Shown one piece after another: positions 25,026-32,743 of a stretch of 64,000 nucleotides of DNA; the stretch's first letter is position 1, and each line of letters starts with the position of its first letter. The notes beneath the pieces were generated by a model. It saw only the letters and a list, made by a program, of their open reading frames with translations. It searched no databases and was not told the origin of the DNA. The DNA comes from Kitasatospora sp. MAA4 (GTDB taxonomy: Bacteria > Actinomycetota > Actinomycetes > Streptomycetales > Streptomycetaceae). The stretch is from the NCBI RefSeq assembly GCF_029893355.1, contig NZ_JARZAI010000031.1:26819-90818 (forward strand), given 5' to 3'. Both the position numbers and the translations under genes were made by a program.

Positions 25026-26189
25026 ACCGGCCCGCAGCACCTGCTGTCGCTTGTCGTCCTTGGCCCAGGCCCAGGTGTTCGAGCCGGGCTTGCGCGCCTC
25101 GGCCGCCAGCTGCTTGACGGTGAGCCGGCAGATGAACTCCTTGAGCTTCGCGCCAGGGCGGCCGCCGAGGTGGATCCCCCTGGCGGTGTCGTCCTTGTGG
25201 GCGAGCTGGAAGATACCGGCGCGACGCCCCAGGCTGAGGCACTGGCCGGCCAACCCCAGGTCGATGGGCGCGGGTTGCTCACCCGCGATCCGGCTGAGCA
25301 CGGTGTCGGCGGCCTTCGCGCCCAGCGGCCCTGCGGCCTGGCAGCTCATCCGGAACGGCAGGTCCGAGGGTGCCGCCGAGTCCCCGGCCGCGACGATGCG
25401 CACGTCGTCCACACTGGTCAGGGTCTCGTCCGTGAGCAGGCGGCCCATGGCGTCGGTGCTGAGCCCGCTGCGGCGGGCCAGGTCCGGCACGCCGAATCCG
25501 GTGGCCCAGATGGTCACCCTGCTCGGCAGCTCTCGGCCGCCGCTGAGCCGCACGGCATCGCGAGTCACCGCCGTGACCTTCGCATCGGGGCCTTCGAGCA
25601 CGGTCACACCGAGTTCGGCCAGCCGCCCGGCGACCGAGCGTCGACCCCGGGGGTGCAGGTAGGGGCCGAGCACCCCGCCGCAGACCAGGGTCACGCTGCG
25701 GCCCTCCTCCGCCAGTTCGGCGGCGGTCTCGATCCCGGTCGGACCGGCTCCGACCACCGTCACCGCGGCCGTTGCCGGCACGGCGTCGACCACCGACCGC
25801 AGCCGCTGCGCCTCCTCCAGGTCGGCGATCGGGTAGGCGAACTCGGCCGCTCCCGGCACCCGGGGGTCGGCGCTGCCACTGCCCACTGCGTAGATCAGAT
25901 AGTCGTAGCCGACCGTGTCGCCGGTCGCCAGCGTCACGCTGCGCTCGGCCGCGTCGATCCGCGCCACGGTGTCGACCACCAGCCGGGCGCCCTCGCCCAG
26001 GACGTCCCGGTAGGCGACCAGCGCGTCGTCGGACCCGCCGACCACCTGGTGCAGGCGGATCCGCTCGACGAAAGTCGGGCGCGGGTTGATCAGCGTCACT
26101 GCCACGTTCTCGCGCTGCGTCAGGCGGTTGGCCGCCATGACGCCGGCGTATCCGCCGCCGATCACGACCACCTGGGTGCTCACTGTCAT
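25023..26189 (-). CDS. NDH-2-like FAD-dependent oxidoreductase
   Basis: 388 residues of the Pyr_redox_2 family. The FAD-binding GxGxxG is VVIGGGYAGVMAANRL (about residues 8-23), the NAD-binding motif is VTVVGAGPTGIETAAELAEEG (about 144-164) and the C-terminal FAD motif is VRIVAAGDSAAP. Such enzymes oxidise NADH and reduce quinone or act as AIF-like oxidoreductases. No C-terminal membrane anchor is obvious, and the last 60 residues are basic. ATG 26189 follows AAGGAGAG. Confidence 0.87.
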   Translation of the reverse strand: MTVSTQVVVIGGGYAGVMAANRLTQRENVAVTLINPRPTFVERIRLHQVVGGSDDALVAYRDVLGEGARLVVDTVARIDAAERSVTLATGDTVGYDYLIYAVGSGSADPRVPGAAEFAYPIADLEEAQRLRSVVDAVPATAAVTVVGAGPTGIETAAELAEEGRSVTLVCGGVLGPYLHPRGRRSVAGRLAELGVTVLEGPDAKVTAVTRDAVRLSGGRELPSRVTIWATGFGVPDLARRSGLSTDAMGRLLTDETLTSVDDVRIVAAGDSAAPSDLPFRMSCQAAGPLGAKAADTVLSRIAGEQPAPIDLGLAGQCLSLGRRAGIFQLAHKDDTARGIHLGGRPGAKLKEFICRLTVKQLAAEARKPGSNTWAWAKDDKRQQVLRAG

Positions 26190-26402
26190 GGGTCTCTCCT
26201 TCGTTTCCAGCGGTTCGACCTCAAGACACGGCGTGAGCGGGCATTGTGACATCGTGTGAGGCGGATCACTCCGGGACCATCGGCTCGGGGAGGCGGACGG
26301 CGGGGTTCAGCCGGGTGCGGGGGTTGCCGGCGCCGGGCTCGCCGGGACGGCCACGCTTGGGTACGTTCGCAACAGGGTGTTCTGACTCCCAGAGGAGCGG
26401 CC

Positions 26403-26762
26403 ATGCCGAACGAACAGATCCCCGGTATCGACCCGGACGTCCCACCGAGCGGTGAGGGCTGCGCCCAGTGCCTGGCCGGCGACGGGCCCGGCTGGTGGTT
26501 CCACCTGCGCCGCTGCGCGCAGTGCGGCCGCATCGGCTGCTGCGACACCTCGCCGGCCCAGCACGCCACCCGGCACGCGCGGGAAGCCGGGCACCCCTTG
26601 CTCGCCAGCTTCGAACCCGGCGAGGACTGGTTCTGGAGCATCGAAACCGAGGAGTTCTACGAAGGACCCCCGCTGCACCCCCCGGTGTCGCATCCCGTGG
26701 ACCAGCCGGTCCCCGGCCCGCAGGGCGCGGTGCCGGCGGACTGGCAGGACCATCTGCACTGA
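26403..26762 (+). CDS. UBP-type zinc-finger protein
   Basis: 119 residues. Cys/His residues in GCAQCLAGDGPGWWFHLRRC, CAQCGRIGCCD and QHATRHAREAGHPLLASF fit the ZnF-UBP fold, which in eukaryotes binds the ubiquitin C-terminus but in actinobacteria occurs as small stand-alone proteins of unknown role. The acidic tail includes EDWFWSIETEEFYE. ATG 26403 follows AGAGGAGCGG. Confidence 0.88.
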   Translation: MPNEQIPGIDPDVPPSGEGCAQCLAGDGPGWWFHLRRCAQCGRIGCCDTSPAQHATRHAREAGHPLLASFEPGEDWFWSIETEEFYEGPPLHPPVSHPVDQPVPGPQGAVPADWQDHLH

Positions 26763-26882
26763 CCCGGGCCGCCCGAGCCGTGCGGCCCCGATCCGATCGC
26801 GCGCCGTCGGCACCGGGACCAGACTGGTGGGCGGACCGCCCCGGCCGGGCGTTCCGCCCCATCCGCCGGAAGGGACGTACCC

Positions 26883-27545
26883 ATGTCCACCACCGCCGCC
26901 CAACCCGGCCCGCTGCGGCTCCTGGTCCTCGGTGCCGCCCTGCGTGCCGAGTCCACCAACGCCCGACTCGCCGCCCTGGTGGCCCGTCTGGCGGTCGACG
27001 CCGGCGCCGTCGCCGACCTCGCCGGCCTGCACGAGTTCGACATGCCGCTGTACGACGGCGATGTGGAAGCCGCGGGCGGGCTCCCGGACGGCGCGCTCGC
27101 GCTGCGCGACCGGCTGGAGCTCTGCGACGCGTTCGTGATCTCCTCCCCCGAGTACAACGCCTCGATGCCCGGCGCCCTGAAGAACGCCATCGACTGGGTC
27201 TCGCGCATCCAGCCGCAGCCGTTCAAGACCAAGCACGCGCTGCTGGTCTCCGCCTCCCCGTCGCTGGTCGGCGGGAACCGCGGGCTGTGGGCGCTGCGGG
27301 TACCGCTGGAGCACCTCGGCACCCGCGTCTACCCGGACATGTTCAGCCTGGGCCAGGCCCATCAGGCGTTCACCGACGACGGACTGCTCACCGACCCCGG
27401 GTTGCAGCAGCGTCTCGCCGAGACCGTCACCGCCTTCCTCGGCCTCGTCGAGGCCGACGCGCGGTACGGCTGCCTGCAACGCCGGTGGTACGAGTTCCTG
27501 GGGGACCGCACCGAGGCCGCCGTCACCCAGCGTGCGGAGGACTGA
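26883..27545 (+). CDS. NADPH-dependent FMN reductase (NADPH_dh2/flavodoxin-like)
   Basis: 220 residues of the flavodoxin-like fold. The phosphate-binding loop region is LVLGAALRAESTNARLA (about residues 14-30), and the flavin contact is SSPEYNASMPGALKNAIDWVSR (about 87-108), the hallmark of the chromate/azo/FMN reductase family. It would supply reduced FMN or detoxify quinones. RBS GGAAGGGACG before ATG 26883. Its 3' end overlaps the NAD kinase gene on the other strand by 23 nt. Confidence 0.88.
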   Translation: MSTTAAQPGPLRLLVLGAALRAESTNARLAALVARLAVDAGAVADLAGLHEFDMPLYDGDVEAAGGLPDGALALRDRLELCDAFVISSPEYNASMPGALKNAIDWVSRIQPQPFKTKHALLVSASPSLVGGNRGLWALRVPLEHLGTRVYPDMFSLGQAHQAFTDDGLLTDPGLQQRLAETVTAFLGLVEADARYGCLQRRWYEFLGDRTEAAVTQRAED

Positions 27546-28428
27546 CCGCAGTCGGCGGTGAGACGACCGTTTCGGCCTCCGCCGAGCCGCTGAGCCGGAG
27601 CTTGCGCTGAGCGCGCTGGTAGAAGGTGGTCCCACCGAGCCGGATCACCTTCGCGGCGGCGGGCACCATCACCACCTCGACGACGTCCCCCGGGCGCACG
27701 CTGCCCATCAGCCGTCCGTCCGCCTCGACGCCGAGCTCCCCGCTCTGCGGCAGCAGTTCGAGCGACAGCTTCTCCCCCGCCGACAGGAACAGCGCCCGGT
27801 TGAAGGCCGAATGCGGGGCGACCGGCACGACGAGCATGCCCTCCGCCCCCGGCGAGACGAGCGGGCCGCCGGCCGAGAAGCTGTAGGCCGTCGAGCCGGT
27901 GGGCGTCGCCGCGATCACCGCGTCGGCGGCGTAGCGGACGAAGGGCTGCCCGTCGACGCGCAGCGCGACGGCGGCCGAGGGGTCTCCGGGCCGGCGGATC
28001 AGCACGATGTCGTTGAAGGCCACCGTCTCCCGGCCGTCGATGACGGCGCTCACCGCGGATCGGGGCTCGGCCGTGAAGCGGTGCTCGTCGATGGCCGACA
28101 GCGCCTGCGGCAGATCGGGGACGTCGATCTCGGCGAGAAAGCCCAGACGGCCGAGGTTGACGCCCAGCACCGGGGCACGGCCGCCGACGGCCAGCCGCAT
28201 CGCCCTCAGCATGGTGCCGTCTCCGCCCAGGCTGATGATGAGGTCCGCGCGGAGCGTCAGATCCTCCGCGGTGACCGCCTCCGCGTGCTCGCCCGCGCGC
28301 GCCAGCTCGTCCGCGCGGCCGAGCACGGTGGCGCCATGGGCGCGGGCCCAGTCGGACACCGCCCCGATCGCGTACCCGCAGTCGCGTTCCGGGTGCAGCA
28401 CCACGGCCACGGCGTTGACGGCTCCCAT
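27523..28428 (-). CDS. NAD(+) kinase
   Basis: 301 residues. The catalytic SLGGDGTMLRA motif lies near residues 68-78, with NLGRLGFLAEI, ATPTGSTAYSFSAGGPL (about 179-195) and APHSAFNRALFL typical of bacterial NadK. It phosphorylates NAD to NADP using ATP or polyphosphate. Probably a second copy beside a housekeeping nadK elsewhere (inference). The location between redox genes suggests adjustment of NADP(H) supply. Divergent from the DUF5996 gene. Confidence 0.9.
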   Translation of the reverse strand: MGAVNAVAVVLHPERDCGYAIGAVSDWARAHGATVLGRADELARAGEHAEAVTAEDLTLRADLIISLGGDGTMLRAMRLAVGGRAPVLGVNLGRLGFLAEIDVPDLPQALSAIDEHRFTAEPRSAVSAVIDGRETVAFNDIVLIRRPGDPSAAVALRVDGQPFVRYAADAVIAATPTGSTAYSFSAGGPLVSPGAEGMLVVPVAPHSAFNRALFLSAGEKLSLELLPQSGELGVEADGRLMGSVRPGDVVEVVMVPAAAKVIRLGGTTFYQRAQRKLRLSGSAEAETVVSPPTAVSPPHAG

Positions 28429-28500
28429 GGACCACGCCCTTCGTCTGCTCCGCGAGGCACTCCTTCCGACGCTACGCGCCGCTTCTCGGGTCGTGCCACC

Positions 28501-28533
28501 GATGCGCTGCGGATGCGTTGCGGATGCGTCGGC
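28501..28533 (+). repeat. Three 11-bp direct repeats (GATGCGnnGCG)
   Basis: GATGCG recurs at 28501, 28512 and 28523, exactly 11 bp apart, in the divergent region between NAD kinase and DUF5996 and just upstream of TAGCGT at 28547. An 11-bp period is typical of OmpR-family regulator sites. Confidence 0.5.
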
Positions 28534-28546
28534 GCCGACGGCCGCC

Positions 28547-28552
28547 TAGCGT
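28547..28552 (+). promoter_or_regulatory. -10 box (TAGCGT) upstream of DUF5996 gene
   Basis: TAGCGT 69 nt before the ATG at 28621. The 11-bp repeats occupy the -35 side, so an activator may be needed. Confidence 0.4.
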
Positions 28553-28620
28553 CGAAACCCCGGGCGGCCTGCGGTCGAGCGGCCGCCCGGGCGGCTCCAC
28601 GACGAGAGTAGGGCTACCCC

Positions 28621-29562
28621 ATGGACCTGTTTCCCCCGATTCCGCTGTCGCAGTGGAAGGACTCCAAGGAGACGCTGCATCGGTTCGCCCAGGTCGTCGG
28701 CAAGATCCGGCTCGCGAGCAGCGTGCGGCGCAACCACTGGTGGAACGTCCCGTTCCACCTCACCGGTCGGGGCATCACGACCCGCCCGATGGGTGGGGTG
28801 GGCGGTAATCCGATCTTCACCATCGATTTCGACTTCGTCGACCACCGGCTGACCGCGTCCTCGCTGGACGGCCGGGCGGCCTCGTTCCCCCTCGTCGGGC
28901 AGTCCGTCGCGTCGTTCTACCGCCACACGCTCGACGCGCTGGGCGCGATCGGCGTGACGGTGACCATCGCGCGCCCCCACCCGTTCGACCTGCCCGACGC
29001 GCGCCGACCGTTCACCGACGACACCGAGCACGCCTCCTACGATCCGTTCTGGGTCCACCGCTACTGGCAGGTGCTCAGTCAGGTCAACCTGGTGCTGGAG
29101 GAGTTCTCCGCCGGATTCTCGGGGAAGACCAGCCCGGTGCACCACTTCTGGCACACCTTCGACATCGCGGTCACCCGGTTCTCCGACCGCGCCGTCGCGC
29201 AGGGCGCGAGCGTCGACCCGGTGACCCGCGAGGCGTACTCGCGCGAAGTCATCAGCGCGGGCTTCTGGTTCGGCGACGACGCCTTCCCCCGGCCGACCTT
29301 CTACTCCTACGCCGCCCCCGAACCCGACGGGCTGACCGCCCACCCGCTGCGCCCGCCGCCCGCACGCTGGGTCGACCACCGCGGCGGCCACCTGGCCACG
29401 CTGGACTACGACGACGTCCGCACCGGGCCGGATCCCAGGGGCGCGGTGCTCGACTTCTACGAGTCCGTCTATCAGGCTGCGGCAGGCCTCGACGGCTGGA
29501 ACATCGGCGCCCAGGCCTGCCCCGGCGGCATCACCGACCCACTGACCTCGGGAGCGCAGTAA
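28621..29562 (+). CDS. DUF5996 family protein
   Basis: 313 residues. The N-terminus matches DUF5996 (PLSQWKDSKETLHRFAQVVG, then RRNHWWNVPFHLTGRGITT). A later HHFWHTFDIAVTRFS and a WFGDDAFPRPTFYSYAAPEP segment are also family-like. No catalytic function is known. Soluble, no signal peptide. Preceded by a plain start at 28621 with only weak Shine-Dalgarno (AGGGCTACCCC). Confidence 0.82.
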   Translation: MDLFPPIPLSQWKDSKETLHRFAQVVGKIRLASSVRRNHWWNVPFHLTGRGITTRPMGGVGGNPIFTIDFDFVDHRLTASSLDGRAASFPLVGQSVASFYRHTLDALGAIGVTVTIARPHPFDLPDARRPFTDDTEHASYDPFWVHRYWQVLSQVNLVLEEFSAGFSGKTSPVHHFWHTFDIAVTRFSDRAVAQGASVDPVTREAYSREVISAGFWFGDDAFPRPTFYSYAAPEPDGLTAHPLRPPPARWVDHRGGHLATLDYDDVRTGPDPRGAVLDFYESVYQAAAGLDGWNIGAQACPGGITDPLTSGAQ

Positions 29563-29612
29563 CTTCCCGCGGATCAGCCATACAGGTGATCATTTCATGC
29601 CAAGCTCTGGCT

Positions 29613-30518
29613 ATGAACTTACTCTCCGTGGGCTTTATCGGGCTGGGCGTCATGGGCGAGCCGATGGCGCTCAACCTGCTGAAGGCCGGTACCCCTCTGC
29701 TGGTGTGGAACCGCACGACCGCCAGGACCCGCACCCTGGCGGCCGCCGGCGCCGAGGTGGCCCCCGACGCGGCGAGCGTGTTCGCCCGCAGCGAGGCCGT
29801 CATCCTGATGCTGGCCGACGAACCGGGCGTGGACGCCGTGCTCGGCCGCGGCACCCCGGCCTTCGCCGAGCGGGTCGCCGAGCGCACGATCATCAACATG
29901 GGGACGTTCGCGCCGACTTACTCCCAGGAGCTGGCGGCGCGGATCCGCGCCGCCGGTGGCCGCTACGTCGAGGCACCGGTCTCCGGATCCAGTACCCAGG
30001 CCGCCGCCGCCGAGTTGGTCGGCCTGCTGGCCGGGGAGCCGGCGGCCGTGGAGGCGGTGCGCCCGCTGCTCGAACCGATGTTCCGTGAGCTCACGTTCTG
30101 CGGGCCGGTGCCCAACGGCCTGCTGATGAAGCTGGCGGTCAACACCTTCCTGATCACCCAGGTGACCGGGCTCGCCGAGTCGTTCCAGTTCGCACGCCGC
30201 CAGGGACTCGATCTCGACCAGCTGGTCTCGGTACTCGGTGCGGGCCCGCTGGCGAGCGCGACGATGCGGCTGAAGGCGCCCAAGCTGGCCGGCGAGGAGT
30301 TCTCGGTCCAGGCGTCGATCACCGACTCACAGAAGGTGGCCCGGCTGATCACCGACGCCGCCGCCGCGGCCGGCATCGCCGCCCCGCTGCTCGACGTCTG
30401 CCGGGCACTCTTCGCCGAGACCGCTCAACTCGGCTACGCGCACGCCGACATGAGCGCCGTCGTCAAGGCCATCGAGGTCCGCGGCAGCCGGGCGATCGGC
30501 GGCCAGACCGACTGGTAG
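29613..30518 (+). CDS. Beta-hydroxyacid dehydrogenase family NAD(P) oxidoreductase
   Basis: 301 residues. The Rossmann motif GFIGLGVMGEPMALNLL (about residues 7-23) and the catalytic-lysine region NGLLMKLAVNTF (about 167-178) place it with 3-hydroxyisobutyrate and glyoxylate/succinic semialdehyde reductases. The usual GPVSGG substrate loop reads APVSGSST. Codon 3 is TTA (29619-29621), so translation may depend on bldA. ATG 29613 lacks a ribosome site; an upstream in-frame ATG at 29586 is possible but would extend beyond the family's usual N-terminus. Confidence 0.85.
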   Translation: MNLLSVGFIGLGVMGEPMALNLLKAGTPLLVWNRTTARTRTLAAAGAEVAPDAASVFARSEAVILMLADEPGVDAVLGRGTPAFAERVAERTIINMGTFAPTYSQELAARIRAAGGRYVEAPVSGSSTQAAAAELVGLLAGEPAAVEAVRPLLEPMFRELTFCGPVPNGLLMKLAVNTFLITQVTGLAESFQFARRQGLDLDQLVSVLGAGPLASATMRLKAPKLAGEEFSVQASITDSQKVARLITDAAAAAGIAAPLLDVCRALFAETAQLGYAHADMSAVVKAIEVRGSRAIGGQTDW

Positions 30519-30598
30519 CCGAACGGGGAAGCGCCGTGGCGAGGCGGCAGCCGACGCAGGGGTCGCCCGCCACGGTCCAAGGACGGATCGTAGTCAGC

Positions 30599-31081
30599 AT
30601 GAAGATGGAGCCGGACCCGCAGAATCCCCTGGTGCGCCACGAGACGCCCGAGGAGAGAGCCGACCGCAACCTGGTGGAACTCCTCCAGGAGCTCCGGGTC
30701 ATCCAGACCGGTGTCCAGATCGTGTTCGCCTTCCTGCTCGGCCTGGCGTTCACCAGCCGGTTCCCGCAGCTCGACGACTTCGAGCGCGACACCTACATCG
30801 CCACGCTCCTGCTCACGGTGCTCGCCGCCGCGGTGCTGGCCACCCCGGTCGCCGTGCACCGCGCTCTCTTCCACCTCGGGTTCAAGCGCCGCATCGTGGC
30901 CCTGTCCTCGCGGCTGACCATCATCGGACTGGTGGTCCTCGCCCTGGCGCTGAACGGCGCGGTGCTGCTGGTCACCGACGTCGTCCTCGGCCGGACCGCC
31001 GCGATCGCCATCACGGCGGTCACGGCGGCCGTCTTCGCCGGCCTGTGGTTCGTGCTGCCGGAAGCTCTTCGACGCAGCTGA
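30599..31081 (+). CDS. DUF6328 family membrane protein
   Basis: 160 residues. The N-terminal RHETPEERADRNLVELLQEL is the DUF6328 signature; four TM segments follow (about 45-63, 78-97, 113-132 and 138-155). ATG 30599 is chosen as closest to this signature; GTG 30536 in frame, after ACGGGGAAG, is an alternative. Function unknown. Confidence 0.75.
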   Translation: MKMEPDPQNPLVRHETPEERADRNLVELLQELRVIQTGVQIVFAFLLGLAFTSRFPQLDDFERDTYIATLLLTVLAAAVLATPVAVHRALFHLGFKRRIVALSSRLTIIGLVVLALALNGAVLLVTDVVLGRTAAIAITAVTAAVFAGLWFVLPEALRRS

Positions 31082-31097
31082 CCGCCCGAGGCGCGGG

Positions 31098-31265
31098 TCA
31101 TCTCCCGCGAGCCAGCTCCCACACCCGCAGTGTCCCGCCCCAGCCGCCGACGACAGTGACCGGGCGCCCGTCCAGCATCGTCGTCGCCAAGGCCTTCACC
31201 TCGGCGGTGTGGCCGAGAAGGGTGTGCCTCAACCGGTGGGTCGGTGCGGTCGGCTTCGTCGTCAT
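31098..31265 (-). pseudogene. WD40-repeat remnant (55-residue ORF)
   Basis: The frame encodes one clear WD40 repeat: LGHTAEVKALATT, DGRPVTVVGGWGGT and LRVWELARGR just before the stop. A beta-propeller needs several repeats, so this looks like the last repeat of a large WD40 protein, the rest lost. Yet it keeps an ATG 7 nt after a TAGGGT box (31273-31278), so a leaderless small protein could still be made. Followed upstream by a SnoaL-like gene 22 bp away on the same strand. Confidence 0.6.
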
Positions 31266-31272
31266 GGTCGCC

Positions 31273-31278
31273 ACCCTA
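31273..31278 (-). promoter_or_regulatory. -10 box (TAGGGT) before the WD40 remnant
   Basis: TAGGGT on the minus strand stands 7 nt before ATG 31265, the leaderless spacing seen at two other genes in this window. Confidence 0.35.
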
Positions 31279-31287
31279 GAGGCGGGC

Positions 31288-31668
31288 TCAGGAGATGCCG
31301 AGCGGGTTGAGGAGGGTGAAGCGCCAGCCGCCGTCGACGTCCCGGCGGGCGATGTTGGCGGTGCTGCCGGTCGGGGCGATCCGTTCGCCGCCGGGGCCGT
31401 CGATCTCCATGGTCCAGTCCGTGACCAGGAGGGCGGTGTCCGCGCCGACGAGCGTGTGGCGCTGGACGTTCGTCAGCCTGCCGCGGGCGGCGACAGTTCC
31501 GTCGATCTCCGCGCGCAGCGCCTCGGCGCCGGCGATGCGTTCGCCGGTCACGGTGCGCATGCCCGCGCCCGGGGCGAACAGGGCCAGCACGCCGTCGACG
31601 TCGCCGGCGTTCAGTGCGTCCTGGAACAGCATCGGCAGCTTCGCGGGATCGGTGATGACAGGAGACAT
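31288..31668 (-). CDS. SnoaL-like/DUF4440 (NTF2-fold) protein
   Basis: 126 residues with the NTF2-like order: helix LPMLFQDALNAGDVDGVLALFAPG, then RTVTGERIAGAEALR and a C-terminal ANIARRDVDGGWRFTLLNPLG. These proteins are small barrels acting as isomerases, cyclases or ketosteroid-like enzymes, or of unknown role. Divergent from an AraC-type regulator that may control it. Confidence 0.82.
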   Translation of the reverse strand: MSPVITDPAKLPMLFQDALNAGDVDGVLALFAPGAGMRTVTGERIAGAEALRAEIDGTVAARGRLTNVQRHTLVGADTALLVTDWTMEIDGPGGERIAPTGSTANIARRDVDGGWRFTLLNPLGIS

Positions 31669-31759
31669 GATGAACGGTCCTTACGTCAGGAAGGGATGAT
31701 GACGGACTCCACGATGCCCCCGCGGCCGCCTTCCGGACGAGGTACAGTCGGGACTCGCG

Positions 31760-32641
31760 ATGGTCGAAAACGGACAGCGCGACGTCGTCATCGACATCGC
31801 CTACGACAACCCCGCCCGGTCGGGCACCGGCCTCGAGGTGCTGACCTTCGATGCGTTGCGGCTGCGCCTGAGGAGCTCGGTCGCCCGCCGGCCGAGCCGC
31901 CTCGACTTCCACCAGCTGATGCTCGTCCGCGGCGGCGAGGGCACCGCAATGGTCGATTTCGTCAGCTACCCGTGCGCACGCGGCACGCTGCTCCATCTGC
32001 GGCCCGGCCAGGTGCAGCGCCTTCCTTCGGGCGCCGACGGCCGACCCGCGGACCTGGACGCCGTCCTGCTGCTGTTCACCGCCGACTTCCCGCCGCCGCT
32101 GCCCGCGACGCGCGAGGTTCTCGACGGATTCGGACCGGTGGCCTGGCGTCTGCCGCCCGACGGGTTCGACGCCTTCGATCGCGCCGTGGCGGAGCTGGAT
32201 GCGGAGTACCGGTCCGGCGCCGAGCTGTCCGAAGCGCTGCTGCGCCAGCTCCTCGGCGCGCTGCTCATCCGCACGGCGCGCCTCCCGGACCCGGCCGGAC
32301 GCCCCGTCCCCGCCGCGCCCGGCGCCGAGCTCCACCTCGCCTTCCGACGCGAGTTGGAGCGCTCCTTCGCCACCACCCGCTCCATCGAGGACTACGCGGC
32401 ACGGCTCGGCTACTCCCCTCGAACCCTGACCCGCGCGTGCCGAGCCGCCACCGGCCGCAGCGCCAAGCAGCTCGCCGACGCCCGCGTCACCCTCCAGGCG
32501 CAGCGGCTGCTCGCCCACACCGACCTACCCGTGGCCGCGATCGGCCGCGCGCTCGGCTTCACCGAGGCCACCAACTTCGGCAAGTTCTTCACCCGGGAGA
32601 CCGGCCGCACCCCGGGCGACTTCCGCCGCGCTCAGCGGTGA
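31760..32641 (+). CDS. AraC-family transcriptional regulator
   Basis: 293 residues. An N-terminal cupin-like sensing domain (about 15-130; HQLMLVRGGEGTAMVDF, GTLLHLRPGQVQRL) and two C-terminal HTH motifs (about 205-290; IEDYAARLGYSPRTLTRACR, and IGRALGFTEATNFGKFFTRE with TPGDFRR). Shares a divergent promoter region with the SnoaL-like gene. TACAGT at 31743-31748 may be its -10 box. Confidence 0.9.
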   Translation: MVENGQRDVVIDIAYDNPARSGTGLEVLTFDALRLRLRSSVARRPSRLDFHQLMLVRGGEGTAMVDFVSYPCARGTLLHLRPGQVQRLPSGADGRPADLDAVLLLFTADFPPPLPATREVLDGFGPVAWRLPPDGFDAFDRAVAELDAEYRSGAELSEALLRQLLGALLIRTARLPDPAGRPVPAAPGAELHLAFRRELERSFATTRSIEDYAARLGYSPRTLTRACRAATGRSAKQLADARVTLQAQRLLAHTDLPVAAIGRALGFTEATNFGKFFTRETGRTPGDFRRAQR

Positions 32642-32743
32642 GCCGCTGTCTGGGCCGATCGGGGGTCGCCGGGCGCGGCGGTCCGTGTGGCGCCCGGTCG
32701 GCTTCGGTAGACCGGAGGTCGGCTCTCTACCTGGAGGTACCTC

